Source: an uncultured Verrucomicrobiales bacterium (GTDB lineage Bacteria > Verrucomicrobiota > Verrucomicrobiia > Verrucomicrobiales > DEV007). From it: a stretch of DNA of 64,000 bases. Made by a program: the position numbers and the translations under genes. The notes under the pieces were generated by a model. It was not told the DNA's origin, ran no database searches, and was given only the letters and a program-made list of their open reading frames with translations. The stretch spans positions 90,148-154,147 of the forward strand of contig CALAHF010000163.1 in NCBI GenBank assembly GCA_937891465.1, given 5' to 3'. Numbering within the stretch: the first letter of the stretch is position 1; the number at the start of each line of letters is the position of its first letter. Positions 1 through 9,497 of the stretch are shown piece by piece.

Positions 1-43
1 TGCGTACGAAAACCCACCTTTATCGAATCGAAGAGTAGGGGAT

Positions 44-1516
44 CTACGCAAGGATCTCTTTAATAACATGCCCCTCCACGTTGGTGAGCCTTCGCTCGAT
101 CCCGTTGTGGAAATAAGTTAATCGCTCGTGATCGATCCCCAGGAGATGAAGAATCGTGGCATTGAAATCATAGAGAGGGTGCACATCCTCAATCGCCTTT
201 CGACCCAAATCATCAGTTCTCCCATGGCTGACTCCCGGCTTCACTCCAGCTCCAGTCATCCAGCAGGTGAACCCATCGGGGTTGTGGTCGCGGCCCTGAG
301 CGCCTTTTTGAAACATCGGCATGCGTCCAAATTCAGTGCACCACACCACCAGGGTATCTTCCAACAGTCCGCGTTGTTTTAAATCTTTGATCAGCGCAGC
401 GGTTGGTTGATCCATGATTTCTGCATGACCATCGTATTGTTCTTTAAGCTTGGAATGACCGTCCCAGTTCAATCTTCCGCCACTCGCATAAGCGCCGTTG
501 AAAAGCTGGACAAACCGCACGCCCTTCTCGAGTAGACGACGGGCAAGGATACAGTTTTTTGCATAGCCCGCCTTGGTCGGATTGGATTCATCATCAGCAC
601 CGTAAAGCTTCAGGATATGATCTGGCTCGCTGGACAGGTCGCTGATCTCCGGCACACTGAGTTGCATCCGAGCGGCAAGCTCGTAACTCGCGATCCGTGC
701 GGCCAGATTTCCATCCTGTGGATTCTTCTCGAGATGGCGGGCGTTCATTCGCTGGAGAAATGAACTCGCAGCTTGATCACTCGTCTTTGAAATCGTCGCC
801 GGCGGAGTGAGATGGCGGATCGGATTTTTGGCGTTGAAAGAGGTTCCTTGAAACTCTGCGGGGAGAAATCCTGCTCCCCAGTTATTGACGCTGGCCTGAG
901 GAATTCCCCGTGGATCCAATAGCGAAACGAAGGCGGGGAGATCCGAGTTTTCACTGCCAAGTGCGTAGCTGAGCCAGGCTCCGACGCTCGGGAATCCGTC
1001 CTGGGCAAATCCAGTCGAGAGAAAGTTCTCCGCCGGACCGTGGGTATTGGATTCGCTGGTCAATGAATGGACAAAGGCAAAATCATCGGTGAGCTCCGCG
1101 AGGTGAGGAATCATGTCCGAGACCCACTTCCCGGTTTGCCCACGTTGGCGAAATGCGTATTGCGGGCGGGCAAGATTTCCCGCGGGCCCCTGGAAGGTCA
1201 CGGCCGGACCGCCGGCCAGTGGTTTGCCATCCTGCTTGATCAGCTCAGGCTTGTAGTCCCAGGTTTCCAGCTGACTGACCGCTCCGGCACAAAAGATGAC
1301 CACGACATTTTTTGCCTTGGCCTCATGGTGGGATTGTCTCGGTGCGAAAGGATTTTTGGGATCGATCTTCGGTTTTCCCGAAGCCGCCAGAGCGTTATCC
1401 GAACCCAGCAAACTGGACAGCGCAATCGAACTGAGTGCCGTTGCATTATTCGAAAGGAAACTGCGCCGTCCAAGAAGATGCTGACCGTGTGGAGAGAGGT
1501 TTTCGGCTTCGTTCAT
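44..1516 (-). CDS. DUF1501 family secreted protein
   Basis: A 490-residue DUF1501 protein, a family distantly related to the alkaline phosphatase/sulfatase fold; the reaction is unknown. The N-terminus has a twin-arginine-type signal (GRRSFL at residues 16-21, then an Ala/Ser-rich stretch), so Tat export is likely. Family motifs are visible late in the chain: CTEFGRMP near residue 395, GRDHNPDGF shortly after, and [13 protein letters not shown] close to the end. Its ATG overlaps the upstream gene's stop in an ATGA arrangement, so the two are translationally coupled. Such pairs are a hallmark of Planctomycetota and Verrucomicrobiota and probably act together outside the cytoplasm. The family call is secure; the biochemical role is not. 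Confidence 0.9.
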   Translation of the reverse strand: MNEAENLSPHGQHLLGRRSFLSNNATALSSIALSSLLGSDNALAASGKPKIDPKNPFAPRQSHHEAKAKNVVVIFCAGAVSQLETWDYKPELIKQDGKPLAGGPAVTFQGPAGNLARPQYAFRQRGQTGKWVSDMIPHLAELTDDFAFVHSLTSESNTHGPAENFLSTGFAQDGFPSVGAWLSYALGSENSDLPAFVSLLDPRGIPQASVNNWGAGFLPAEFQGTSFNAKNPIRHLTPPATISKTSDQAASSFLQRMNARHLEKNPQDGNLAARIASYELAARMQLSVPEISDLSSEPDHILKLYGADDESNPTKAGYAKNCILARRLLEKGVRFVQLFNGAYASGGRLNWDGHSKLKEQYDGHAEIMDQPTAALIKDLKQRGLLEDTLVVWCTEFGRMPMFQKGAQGRDHNPDGFTCWMTGAGVKPGVSHGRTDDLGRKAIEDVHPLYDFNATILHLLGIDHERLTYFHNGIERRLTNVEGHVIKEILA

Positions 1517-4230
1517 GGTAGAAAAAGGAATTCGCTGGAGTTGAAAATGACGCGGCAGAGCGCGGGCAGTCCTTCAGTGCTGACGAAGGTGGTCACCTCA
1601 GTTACCTCAATGGGAGTTGGCTCTCTTCCGAGGGCGATCGCCCAAACCCGTTTGATCTGTTCCTCCACCTTGTCACTCGTTTCGCTCTCGATTCGCTTGG
1701 CGAATTCGGCCGCCAGATCGACCGTGAATTGACTGTTGAAAAGATTTAGCGCCTGGATCGGAGTGGTCGACTGACCCCGGGTCGGCGCGCTTTGTCCGGC
1801 ATCGGGACAATCAAAAGCTCCGAACACAGCCTCCTGCTCCATCCTCACTTTGTAGGCATAAATCATGCGGCGACGCCCTTCAGGCTTCTGGTGCGATTCG
1901 ATCGGTTTGAAACCGCCGGTGCCGCCCCGGCTGTTAAACATGCTGTAGCCGCGCCCATACATCTTTAGATCCAATTGTCCGCTGACTGCTAGAATGCTGT
2001 CCCGGATCACTTCGGATTCAATCCGCCGCGCAGGAAACCGCCAAAGCAAACGGGAGTCCGCGTCTTTTTCGAGACCGGCGGCATGAATGGTGTGCCCCTG
2101 TCGGTAAGTCGCGGAAAGCACAATCCGCCGATGCAGATCTTTGACTGACCAGCCCGACTCAATGAACTTCGCAGCCAACCAATCAAGCAGTTCCGGATGC
2201 GATGGCTCGACGCCGAGATTGCCAAAATCATTCGCGGTCGCGACAAGGCCGGTTCCGAAGTGCCATTGCCAGATCCGGTTAACAACGACTCGCGCGGTGA
2301 GCGGGTTCTCCGGATCAACAATCCATTCGGCAAGCGCTTTGCGGCGGTCGAGGTCGGCGGAGTCCTTCGGCAGCGCAACGGGTTTCAGGAAAGACAACGA
2401 CGCCGGTTCCACTTCACCCTTTGGTTGCTCGGGATCCCCCCGGTTGAGCAGGTGCATCGGCTCGGGCAGAATCGACTGGACCGCAAAGACAATTTGTTTT
2501 CCGCCGCCATATTGCGCGAGCTCTTTGATAAAGGGCGCCCGCGCTGCGATCAGTTCCCTGGCGCGGGCGTGATGCGCGGGCTGAAGGTCGGGCAATTGGT
2601 AAAGCGCTTCACGTGCCAGTTTCGGATCAAATGCAGCACGGTTGGAGGAGTCGCTGACTTGTTGCCATTTACCCGGAGCGACTTCGGCCTCAATGAGATA
2701 GTCGCTCGCCAGTCGGTCGGGATACTTTCCGGTTCGATCCCGGCCCCAGTTGATTTGCTGAATGGTTTCAGGGCTGGCAAAGGCCAACTGCACCACGCCA
2801 CCGCCTTTGGCATCCGATCGCCAGCAGCTTTCGTTGCCGTAAACCCCGTCGTTGATCATTTCTTTCTTTGAACCCTTGGCGATCACCGTGGCGTCCAACG
2901 CAACATTGATCCCGTTCGCATTCAACACCTCCAGCTCGTCGATGAACGGTTCACGAAGGTTGTCGCTGATCGTCGCCTTGATCGTGAATCGAATCCCCGT
3001 TGCCTTGATTGGCTGGAGTTTCTCTATATTTGCTTTGGCGCTGACGGAAGCTCGCGAGACATCACCTCCAGCCGGGATCACATACGTGCCAAGCTCTCGA
3101 TCAAGAGGCTGTAAGTGTTTCTGAATACCGGCGACAATCGCATCGACCTCGGGGTTCTCGACCGGACGATCCCCATAGCGGACGCCCGCGAAGAACGCCT
3201 GCATCGAATAGTAGTCGCGTGCCGGGATCGGATCGAACTTATGATTGTGACAACGAGCGCACCCAATGCTGAGTCCGAGAAACGCTTCCCCCGTGTTGAT
3301 CACGATTTCCCCCAGCTCGTCCTGACGAGCGAGCCGTTTGGATTCAGCATCTTTACCGATTTGTCCCGGCAGCAAAGCCGCCGCCGTGACCAAAAAACCG
3401 GTCGCCTCCGCTTTCCCAAACGCATCCCCCGCGATTTGTTCGCGGATGAACTGATCCCACGGCGTGTTGGCATTAAACGCTTTGATCACATAGTCACGAT
3501 ACGGCCAGGCATAGGCGCGTTCCGTATTCACTTCGAACCCGTGGGTATCCGCATAACGCACCACATCCAACCAGTGCTGCGCCCACCGTTCACCGTAACG
3601 GGGCGAGGCGAGCAGATGGTCAACGACCTTGGCGTAAGCATTGGGCGACGCGTCTTTTTGGAATGATGCAATCTCCTCCGGCGTGGGAGGCAATCCAATG
3701 AGATCGAACGTCACCCGACGCAGCCACGTCCGACGATCCGCTTCCGGAGATCGAGACAGCCCGCTTTCCCTCAGTTTTGCGTCGATCAAAGAATCAATAC
3801 TGTGATCACCCGGCTGAACCGTGAGCGGTTTGAAAGACCAATGATCACTCGTGTCTTCTAACGTCACGAGATCAATGCCGTCCGGCCAATTCGCCCCCTC
3901 GTTGACCCAGCGGGTCAGCGTATCGATTTCTGCTGCGGAAAGGCGTTCCCCTTTTGGCGGCATCCGTTCATCTTTAATCTCGGTGGTGAGAAATTGAATC
4001 AGCGGGCTCGCTCCTGCCTTTCCGGGGACAATGTCCGGGCTGTGATTGTCGCCGCCGGTCAACGCAGCTGACTTCACATCGAGACGCAGCCCCGATTTTT
4101 GTTTGTCCTCACCATGGCAGTCGTAACAGTGCGATTCAAAGATCGGGCGGACCTCCTTCACAAAATCCACCGGTGCCGCCTCAAGGGTATTCAGGAGAAT
4201 CAAAGAACAGAAAATGGAAAGGCGGCGCAT
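1513..4230 (-). CDS. PSCyt1-DUF1549-DUF1553 secreted cytochrome-like protein
   Basis: About 905 residues from the ATG at 4230, chosen because a typical signal peptide ([19 protein letters not shown]) follows it; the frame stays open to 4323. A Planctomycete-type cytochrome c domain comes first, with a CYDCH haem motif at residues 35-39. DUF1549 follows, with a second CARCH motif near residue 320. A discoidin-like beta domain lies around residues 420-570, and DUF1553 ends the protein ([26 protein letters not shown]). This family is predicted to be periplasmic or surface-exposed and may carry haem. It is the first gene of a two-gene unit with the DUF1501 gene (4-bp overlap). Substrate unknown. 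Confidence 0.9.
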   Translation of the reverse strand: MRRLSIFCSLILLNTLEAAPVDFVKEVRPIFESHCYDCHGEDKQKSGLRLDVKSAALTGGDNHSPDIVPGKAGASPLIQFLTTEIKDERMPPKGERLSAAEIDTLTRWVNEGANWPDGIDLVTLEDTSDHWSFKPLTVQPGDHSIDSLIDAKLRESGLSRSPEADRRTWLRRVTFDLIGLPPTPEEIASFQKDASPNAYAKVVDHLLASPRYGERWAQHWLDVVRYADTHGFEVNTERAYAWPYRDYVIKAFNANTPWDQFIREQIAGDAFGKAEATGFLVTAAALLPGQIGKDAESKRLARQDELGEIVINTGEAFLGLSIGCARCHNHKFDPIPARDYYSMQAFFAGVRYGDRPVENPEVDAIVAGIQKHLQPLDRELGTYVIPAGGDVSRASVSAKANIEKLQPIKATGIRFTIKATISDNLREPFIDELEVLNANGINVALDATVIAKGSKKEMINDGVYGNESCWRSDAKGGGVVQLAFASPETIQQINWGRDRTGKYPDRLASDYLIEAEVAPGKWQQVSDSSNRAAFDPKLAREALYQLPDLQPAHHARARELIAARAPFIKELAQYGGGKQIVFAVQSILPEPMHLLNRGDPEQPKGEVEPASLSFLKPVALPKDSADLDRRKALAEWIVDPENPLTARVVVNRIWQWHFGTGLVATANDFGNLGVEPSHPELLDWLAAKFIESGWSVKDLHRRIVLSATYRQGHTIHAAGLEKDADSRLLWRFPARRIESEVIRDSILAVSGQLDLKMYGRGYSMFNSRGGTGGFKPIESHQKPEGRRRMIYAYKVRMEQEAVFGAFDCPDAGQSAPTRGQSTTPIQALNLFNSQFTVDLAAEFAKRIESETSDKVEEQIKRVWAIALGREPTPIEVTEVTTFVSTEGLPALCRVIFNSSEFLFLP

Positions 4231-4349
4231 CACGTCTCTAAAGATAAGGGTTTCCAGCGTTATACAACATACGGAGTTCGGTATCCCACCGTCCACCGTC
4301 CACCGCACCTGTGTCACTCGCATTGATTGACGAATCGGGGGAAACTCGA

Positions 4350-4403
4350 TTTAATTAAATTAAATTAAATCAATTCAACCAACCACCCAACCAACAACTC
4401 ACC
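4350..4403 (+). promoter_or_regulatory. AT-rich pentamer run and C/A-rich leader before DUF1080 gene
   Basis: Several tandem ATTAA units at about 4352-4371 are followed by a pyrimidine-poor leader rich in CAACC/CAACA up to the ATG at 4404. There is no Shine-Dalgarno sequence. The AT run may be an UP-element or melting region; this is inference from composition only. Confidence 0.35.
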
Positions 4404-5060
4404 ATGAAAACAAACACCTCCCTTCTCCTCGCGACTGCTGCGCTCGCACTCCTGTCGTCACCCTTTCTGAGCCAGGCTCAGGATAAAAGCTCCGCCGCCG
4501 TCGACCTGCTCGATGGAAACCTTGACCATTGGAAAATGGACAAAGCCGGCGCCTGGGAAGTGAAAGACGGCGTTCTCACCACCTCCGAGAAACCCGGCGG
4601 CTACATTTGGTCGAAGGAGAAATTCGAGAACTTCGAACTCACCATCGAATACAAGACATCCGCAAAGTGCAACAGCGGGCTCTTTTTCCGGACCGACCCG
4701 AAGAACGCCGTTCAGGGAGGCTTCGAAATCCAAGTCGCTTCCGCAGGAATCTATGACGGCAAGCACGTCGCCGGCTCACTCTACGGCGCGCAAGCTCCCA
4801 CTGAATCGGCCGGCAAGCCCGACGGCGAGTGGAACACCATGACCCTGACTGCCAATGGCCCCAAGATCACGGTGGTTCTCAACGGCAAGACCATTGTCGA
4901 AGCGAACATCGATGACTGGAAGACGGCTAATAAAAACCCCGACGGCACCAAGAATAAATTCAAGACCGCCCTGAAAGATCTTCCACGCAGCGGCCGCCTC
5001 GGGTTTCAGTATCACGGGCATCCTGTTTGGTTTCGGAATGTGAAGCTGAAGCAGCTTTGA
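4404..5060 (+). CDS. DUF1080 (3-keto-disaccharide hydrolase-like) secreted protein
   Basis: 218 residues with a clear Sec signal peptide (residues 1-25, cleavage near SQAQ). The rest is a single DUF1080 domain, a concanavalin-like beta sandwich: LLDGNLDHWK, GAWEVKDGVLTT, KFENFELTIEYK, NSGLFFRTDP, GEWNTMTLTANG and the C-terminal GRLGFQYHGHPVWFRNVKLK. Members are annotated as 3-keto-disaccharide hydrolases and are common beside Gfo/Idh/MocA oxidoreductases in PVC bacteria; one such oxidoreductase lies 4.4 kb downstream. The length is normal for a single-domain member. It is monocistronic here, divergent from the DUF1549 gene. Confidence 0.88.
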   Translation: MKTNTSLLLATAALALLSSPFLSQAQDKSSAAVDLLDGNLDHWKMDKAGAWEVKDGVLTTSEKPGGYIWSKEKFENFELTIEYKTSAKCNSGLFFRTDPKNAVQGGFEIQVASAGIYDGKHVAGSLYGAQAPTESAGKPDGEWNTMTLTANGPKITVVLNGKTIVEANIDDWKTANKNPDGTKNKFKTALKDLPRSGRLGFQYHGHPVWFRNVKLKQL

Positions 5061-5685
5061 GGGGGGAGGAGTAAGAGTTCAGGGGGCAGGATTCGGGGGC
5101 GGCGCTCATCACCGAAATGCTTGCTCACGCTCGCTTCTACATTCCCCAGCACGTAGCAGCGAGCATGAGCAAGCAGTCGAGCAAAGCAGAGCCGATCCGA
5201 AAAGTAACGCCAGGGTCTTCGCCCCCGGCGACGAGTCCTGCCAATGCAGCAACCAATGCAGCGCGGCGGACGCACCAGCAGGACTAGCCGCTCGGGGCGG
5301 AGACCTTCGCATTACGCACGTGCGGATCAGCTCCGCACTCTCGTAGGTGGGGCGAAGCGTCCCGCTGAGCCGCGTTGTCCAAAAAGACATTTTACCCTTC
5401 AATAAAGCGTCGCTGCGAAGCTGAGCCAGTTCCCCCATTTCTCGGACCACCCGGCTCGACAGGGACGTCTCGCCCCACCCCATGAGCTGAATGGGGAAAT
5501 AAACGTAGCAGCGAGTGTGAACGAGCAGCCCGCCGCGCTTGATCACCGGAATGCTTGCTCACGCTCGCTGCGAGCGTGAAACCGAGTTTGGACTTTTGCC
5601 GCTTCGATCGCTGACATCCATCGGGCGTTATTTCGTTGAATAACGAAGGGGGAAATTCTATCATCTGCGCTTCTCCGATTATTTC
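5061..5685. repeat. Repeat-rich intergenic block (nested inverted repeats)
   Basis: 625 bp without a credible gene. Two kinds of inverted repeat are visible. (1) Arms 5346-5380 and 5444-5481 are near-perfect reverse complements sharing GGTGGGGCGA and CGTCCC, about 65 bp apart: a MITE/REP-like unit. (2) The motif ATGCTTGCTCACGCTCGCT occurs at 5117-5135 and 5551-5569; each copy is paired with an inverted partner (5153-5175 after the first, 5505-5530 before the second). Short minus-strand frames here translate the repeats themselves and are not genes. Confidence 0.75.
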
Positions 5686-6639
5686 ATGAAACGATTTCTC
5701 TACCTTCTGCTTCTATTGTTAATACCTTGTGGACTGCTGTCCGCAGCAGATGGCTCGGGGCACCGGATGATGATCGGCTATGGGGAAGGCCTGATGGAGT
5801 TGAATGGGAAAAATGACATCGTCTGGCATTATCAGGATCCGGAGATCGAGCTGGTTCATGATGTGTGGAAGCTGGAGAATGGGAATGTTTTGTTCTCACA
5901 TCGCTATGGGGCTCGTGAAGTGAATGCGGCGAAGGAAACGGTGTGGGATTACAAGGTGCCCCGCGAAAAGGGAAAGCAGGAGATCAATGCCTGCCAGCCT
6001 CTGGAGGGAGGCAAGGTGATGATTCTTGATTGCGGCAATCAAAAGATTCTCGAGGTCGACCGGGATCACAACGTGACGTTGTCGATTGATCTGCCGGATG
6101 GCGGCAAGAACCCGCACACCCGTTATATGCAGGCGCGCAAAACGGCTCAAGGCACCTACTTGATCTCTTATCGTGAGAAGGCAAAGATTGTCGAACTGAA
6201 CGCGAGTGGGGAAACGGTTTGGCAACACCAATTGGAAAAGACGGATCGTCCTTTTACCGCGATCCGTTTAGAGAACGGCAACACGCTGGTTCCGTGTATC
6301 ACCTCCAATCGGATGATTGAGATTTCACCGGGTGGCGACATCGTCTGGGAGTTAACTAACGAAGATGATCTGGGTTTTGAGATTTGGTATCCGGTCGGGG
6401 CTCACGTCCTCAAGAACGGGAACGTGGTTGTGATCAACTCCGACTACCATCATCGTGAAGGAACGAAGAATGACGTGCAGGCTTTTGAGATCACCCGCGA
6501 TAAGAAGGTCATCTGGACGTTGAAGAAATCCGATCTCGAGCGCGGCGGCAAAGTACCGGTCGTTGAGCGGGGAACAAAAATGCCTTCTCATCATCTACTA
6601 GGCATTCAAGTGCTGGGTGAATCGTTTTTGCTGAAATAA
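5686..6639 (+). CDS. Secreted beta-propeller (PQQ-like / arylsulfotransferase-like repeats)
   Basis: 317 residues with a signal peptide (hydrophobic residues 4-20, SAAD cleavage). The remainder is a chain of short beta-propeller repeats with the recurring pattern ENGNVL / VELNxxGxxVW: LENGNVLFSH, GKVMILDCGN, RLENGNTLVPC, ISPGGDIVWEL, LKNGNVVVINSD. This resembles PQQ-like and arylsulfotransferase-type propellers, but no catalytic residue can be assigned. The last 26 bases before the stop are repeated at 7848-7873 (25/26 identical) on the far side of the next gene. Role unknown; exported ligand-binding or enzyme scaffold. Confidence 0.8.
   Translation: MKRFLYLLLLLLIPCGLLSAADGSGHRMMIGYGEGLMELNGKNDIVWHYQDPEIELVHDVWKLENGNVLFSHRYGAREVNAAKETVWDYKVPREKGKQEINACQPLEGGKVMILDCGNQKILEVDRDHNVTLSIDLPDGGKNPHTRYMQARKTAQGTYLISYREKAKIVELNASGETVWQHQLEKTDRPFTAIRLENGNTLVPCITSNRMIEISPGGDIVWELTNEDDLGFEIWYPVGAHVLKNGNVVVINSDYHHREGTKNDVQAFEITRDKKVIWTLKKSDLERGGKVPVVERGTKMPSHHLLGIQVLGESFLLK
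6611..6636 (+). repeat. 26-bp direct repeat, copy A (3' end of propeller gene)
   Basis: Identical at 25 of 26 positions to 7848-7873 (core CTGGGTGAATCGTT). It encodes the last residues LGESFLLK of the propeller protein. The two copies bracket the 1.2-kb segment with the WD40-like gene, as a target-site or attachment-site duplication would. Confidence 0.8.
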
Positions 6640-6762
6640 ACCGACAATGAAAACAAGGATAAGATTTTTCCAAAGTATATCGATGGGATTGCTAAGGTGA
6701 CCGCTTTTCCCTACTACCTAGCCTTTGAAGCGAAGGGGGAGCCAAACGCAATGCTGGACTGA

Positions 6763-6817
6763 CGAACGCACCCTGTTGTTTCGTTACGGCATTTCGAATC
6801 AACAGGGTCAGTTCGTT
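6763..6817 (+). repeat. Dispersed palindromic repeat, copy 1 (inside-out form)
   Basis: Two inverted half-units, ACGAACGCACCCTGTTG...TTCGT and CGAATCAACAGGGTCAGTTCGT, about 9 bp apart. This copy has the half-units in the opposite order to the others. It lies between convergent genes and runs into the last codons of the WD40-like gene. It could fold into one long hairpin and end transcription on both strands. Confidence 0.8.
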
Positions 6818-7797
6818 TTTTCAGGGATCCATGCAAATCGCCCAAACTGCCGCCGTGGGGGAACCAACGGAAGCTCTTTCGGTTCCGTGTTGGTTTCGAT
6901 CATTGTTTTTGGGCCACCCCGTTTTTGATCTGGATAAGCCCGCGTGACGAAGCCGTTGGGTGACCAGGTTGGGTCGTCGCCGCGTCCGGAGATTCGTCGG
7001 GATTTGCCATCGGCGCTGGTGACCCAGACTTGAAATGTGGCGGAGATTTTTTGATCCCGTTCCCGATTCTCAACGCCGGTAAATTTGCTCATGTGAATCA
7101 TTTCGACGCCTTGCCAATGGGCGATCCATTTTCCATCCGGCGACCAGGCAGGGACTTTTTGTTCGATCGGAAGTTTGAGATCTTCGTGAATGTCCGTATC
7201 AGGAATTGATGCGAGGCGGGCGTCGCTCCCGTCGAAGTTACTTACCCAAATCCGCATGTGCCCGCTGCGATTTGAGACAAAGGCGATCCGGTTTCCGCGA
7301 GGCGAGACGACGGGCATGGAATTGCTAAACTTGAGCTGCTCGGGATCGGTGAAGAGGCGGCGCGACTCGCCGGTCTCCGTGTTCATGAGGTGAATCTGGC
7401 TATTCATGGTCGGATCGCCGCCCCCTTCGGTGATCATCCAGACGATATGTTTGGAATCAGGAACCCATGACGGAATGAGATTTCGACCGGGCTTGGTGAG
7501 AGATTTTGCATTGCGTCCATCGAGATCGGAAATCCGCAATGCGAGGCCATGATCAATCTGCTCGACATAAACGAGTTTTTTTCCGTCCGGCGAAACGGCG
7601 GGCATGCGACAACCGCGCTCGGATTGTGTGAGTTGTTCGCGATCGGAGCCATCCTCTTTCATTCGGAAAAGTTGCAGCACTCCTTTTTCATCGGAATGGC
7701 TGACGATGAGTTCGCGAAGCGGCACTTCCTGCGCGGAAGATGGATGGGCTGTTAGAATCAGGAGGGAACTGAACAAAATTCGCAAGGCGCGCATCAT
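6808..7797 (-). CDS. Secreted TolB/WD40-like (PD40) beta-propeller protein
   Basis: 329 residues from the ATG at 7797; the frame also opens with a TTG one codon earlier and a second ATG one codon later. A signal peptide ends near SSAQ. At least five PD40/TolB-type blades follow, each with the pattern SPDGKKLVYV / SPRGNRIAFVSNRSG / SPDGKWIAHW and motifs such as LFRMKEDGSDREQLT and IWVSNFDGSDA. TolB-like propellers bind periplasmic partners or form the non-catalytic half of peptidases; no peptidase domain is present. The gene lies between two copies of a 26-bp direct repeat, and a palindromic repeat overlaps its 3' end, which suggests it was inserted here. Confidence 0.82.
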   Translation of the reverse strand: MMRALRILFSSLLILTAHPSSAQEVPLRELIVSHSDEKGVLQLFRMKEDGSDREQLTQSERGCRMPAVSPDGKKLVYVEQIDHGLALRISDLDGRNAKSLTKPGRNLIPSWVPDSKHIVWMITEGGGDPTMNSQIHLMNTETGESRRLFTDPEQLKFSNSMPVVSPRGNRIAFVSNRSGHMRIWVSNFDGSDARLASIPDTDIHEDLKLPIEQKVPAWSPDGKWIAHWQGVEMIHMSKFTGVENRERDQKISATFQVWVTSADGKSRRISGRGDDPTWSPNGFVTRAYPDQKRGGPKTMIETNTEPKELPLVPPRRQFGRFAWIPEKTN

Positions 7798-7847
7798 CAA
7801 GGATAGAAATCTAACGGGGCCTTCTCAAGTTCAAAAAGAGGGGCAGA

Positions 7848-7873
7848 TGCTGGGTGAATCGTTCTTGCTGAAA
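7848..7873 (+). repeat. 26-bp direct repeat, copy B
   Basis: Second copy of the 26-mer at 6611-6636, one mismatch. It is not part of an intact gene: the frame runs on past the position of the original stop. The truncated thrE-like gene begins 40 bp away, so this is a rearrangement junction. Confidence 0.8.
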
Positions 7874-7910
7874 CAATTGGCGGATGGTGATATCCACGTC
7901 CCACGAGCAA

Positions 7911-8351
7911 TCAAAGACTCTTCCGGGCTGGGAGGAGGGCTGCGAAAGCGGCTCCGGTCAGGGGCCAGCACAGCGCGTGTTTGAAGAGGGAGTAGTGAGG
8001 TGGGGAACTGGAGATGACTTCGAGGCGGTCTCTACCGGCGGCAAAATCGCAGCGGCCTTCGTCCATGGATTCGATGAGGCGATCGATTTCCCAAAGGCGT
8101 CCTAGATTCAGACCTGGGGCGTTGGGGCGCTCAATGTGGATGCTTTGATCAAGCTCGTCTTCTTGCCAGAAGCCACAGGTGAACGTGGTCGGGCTGCTGA
8201 GAAAACAGCCGTTGATCCCGAGCATTTGAGTAGTGTTGATGAGATGGCTCTCGATGCGATCGCTGGAGGCACCACATTCGTGGAGGGCGCGACCGAGCTT
8301 GATGATGAAGCGAATGCGCTGGCGGTGGTAGCTGGAGGGATCGAGGTTCAC
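7911..8351 (-). pseudogene. Truncated ThrE-family (threonine/serine exporter) N-terminal fragment
   Basis: 146 residues from a GTG. The stretch RIRFIIKLGRALHECGASS...IESHLINTTQMLGI, the FLSSPTTFTCGF segment and IDRLIESMDEG match the cytoplasmic N-terminal part of the ThrE/DUF1212 exporter domain as I know it. The chain stops at the first hydrophobic segment (LTGAAFAALLP), where an intact protein would continue with several more helices. I read it as a 3'-truncated, non-functional remnant. It abuts the direct-repeat copy at 7848, which probably marks the break. A short stand-alone protein cannot be excluded. Confidence 0.6.
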
Positions 8352-8702
8352 TGGACAGAAGTCGTCGTAGTGCTTTCACGGGAAGGCAAGAATAGGTTTG
8401 GCACAGGAGCCGCTGGCAATGGCAAATTTGTGTTTCCTGTCTTCAGAAATTTCGCGAGCATGGCGAGTCGTCACCAAATGATTCGTCGACCACCCCGACC
8501 AAAACGAGTTCTGCCGCAGGGTGCGGAGACAAGGCATTACCATTCGGTTCGGCTTCGTGGCCGTCATTAAATCCCGAATCAATAAAAGCAATCAGACAGA
8601 TCCGACCACCTGGAAATTGGGGGCAGGACGCACCGGCCGAATAGGACGCTCCGCCCGCAGCAAACCACAAACCCTTCTGAATAGATCGGGGGAGAGTGAT
8701 TA
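8352..8702. other. Intergenic stretch, possible gene debris
   Basis: About 350 bp. Two minus-strand frames (8376-8591 and 8443-8670) stay open, but neither resembles a protein I recognise and they overlap each other. Next to truncated thrE it may be decayed sequence. No promoter or repeat stands out. Confidence 0.3.
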
Positions 8703-9278
8703 CTACTTTTTGGCTTTCTTCTCAGCCTTGGGACGCGGTGTCACATTCTTCGTCAGATCCACCTCTTCGGCACTCACCAGTTTGGCGGCTTCGGTGCCGA
8801 GAGCCAGTGCTTTGAGTCCTTCGGGATTGCACCCTTTGCTAACCGCAACGATTTTGCCTCCCTTTTGAATGAGGAAGTTGCTGGGCATCGTCTTGGTGCC
8901 GAAAACCTTCCAACTTTCCCGTTTGGGATCCAAAGCATAGCGCATGTCCAGCTTGTTGGTTTTTGCATACTCGGCAAACTTTTCGTCCGGTTCTGCAAAT
9001 ACCGCTAGGCTGGTCAGGCCCTGTTCCTTGTATGCCAGATGGAGGGCCTGGAAGTAAGGAAGTTCGAGGTCGCAGCCGCGACAGCCGCAGGTCAGTCGCA
9101 CCAGCACGGGGCCCTCTTTGGTCAACTCGGCCAGGTCGATTTCCTCGCCTTTGGAATCCGTGATTTTGAATTCAGGAGCCTTGTCGCCCGCTTTGAGAGC
9201 TTCCTCCCCTTTTGGCCCGCCGAATGCAGGGAATGAAAAACATGTCAGTAAGCCGCAGGCGATCAGGAGATTCTTCAT
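8703..9278 (-). CDS. Secreted redoxin (thioredoxin-like/AhpC-TSA fold)
   Basis: 191 residues from the ATG at 9278 (an ATG at 9281 is equally possible; the open frame to 9449 has no signal character). A signal peptide ends at AFGGPK. The redoxin domain shows AGDKAPEFKITDSKGEEIDLAEL, a cysteine cluster CGCRGC where thioredoxin-like proteins carry their active site, LAVFAEPDEKFAEYA and the cis-Pro segment TKTMPSNFLI. Family members are extracytoplasmic thiol oxidoreductases or peroxiredoxin-like proteins. The cluster differs from the classical CxxC. A Lys-rich tail (PKAEKKAKK) ends the chain. Confidence 0.8.
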   Translation of the reverse strand: MKNLLIACGLLTCFSFPAFGGPKGEEALKAGDKAPEFKITDSKGEEIDLAELTKEGPVLVRLTCGCRGCDLELPYFQALHLAYKEQGLTSLAVFAEPDEKFAEYAKTNKLDMRYALDPKRESWKVFGTKTMPSNFLIQKGGKIVAVSKGCNPEGLKALALGTEAAKLVSAEEVDLTKNVTPRPKAEKKAKK

Positions 9279-9497
9279 CATTTGTGGGGTTTGAATTATT
9301 AAAAGCGTAGCGGGAGAAGCTTTCAGTGGCAATAGCGGAATGGCGGCGGTTCTCATTGGAAATGAGCCGACGCGCTTAGGCAGCTGTCTAACGGCAGCGT
9401 TGAAAAAGCAACTTCCTGGTAATGACCAGGGAATGGGAGACGGAATCACGGAATCAAAGAAGTGTTACTCGCAGGATCAGCCTGATATTCTACGCCT

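Noticed and set aside
1067..2871. Several plus-strand frames over the DUF1501/DUF1549 pair
   Set aside because: All lie opposite strongly supported secreted proteins and have no coherent motif.
5012..5664. Three overlapping minus-strand frames in the gap after the DUF1080 gene
   Set aside because: They translate the inverted repeats themselves (the same short peptide occurs twice) and have no signal or domain.
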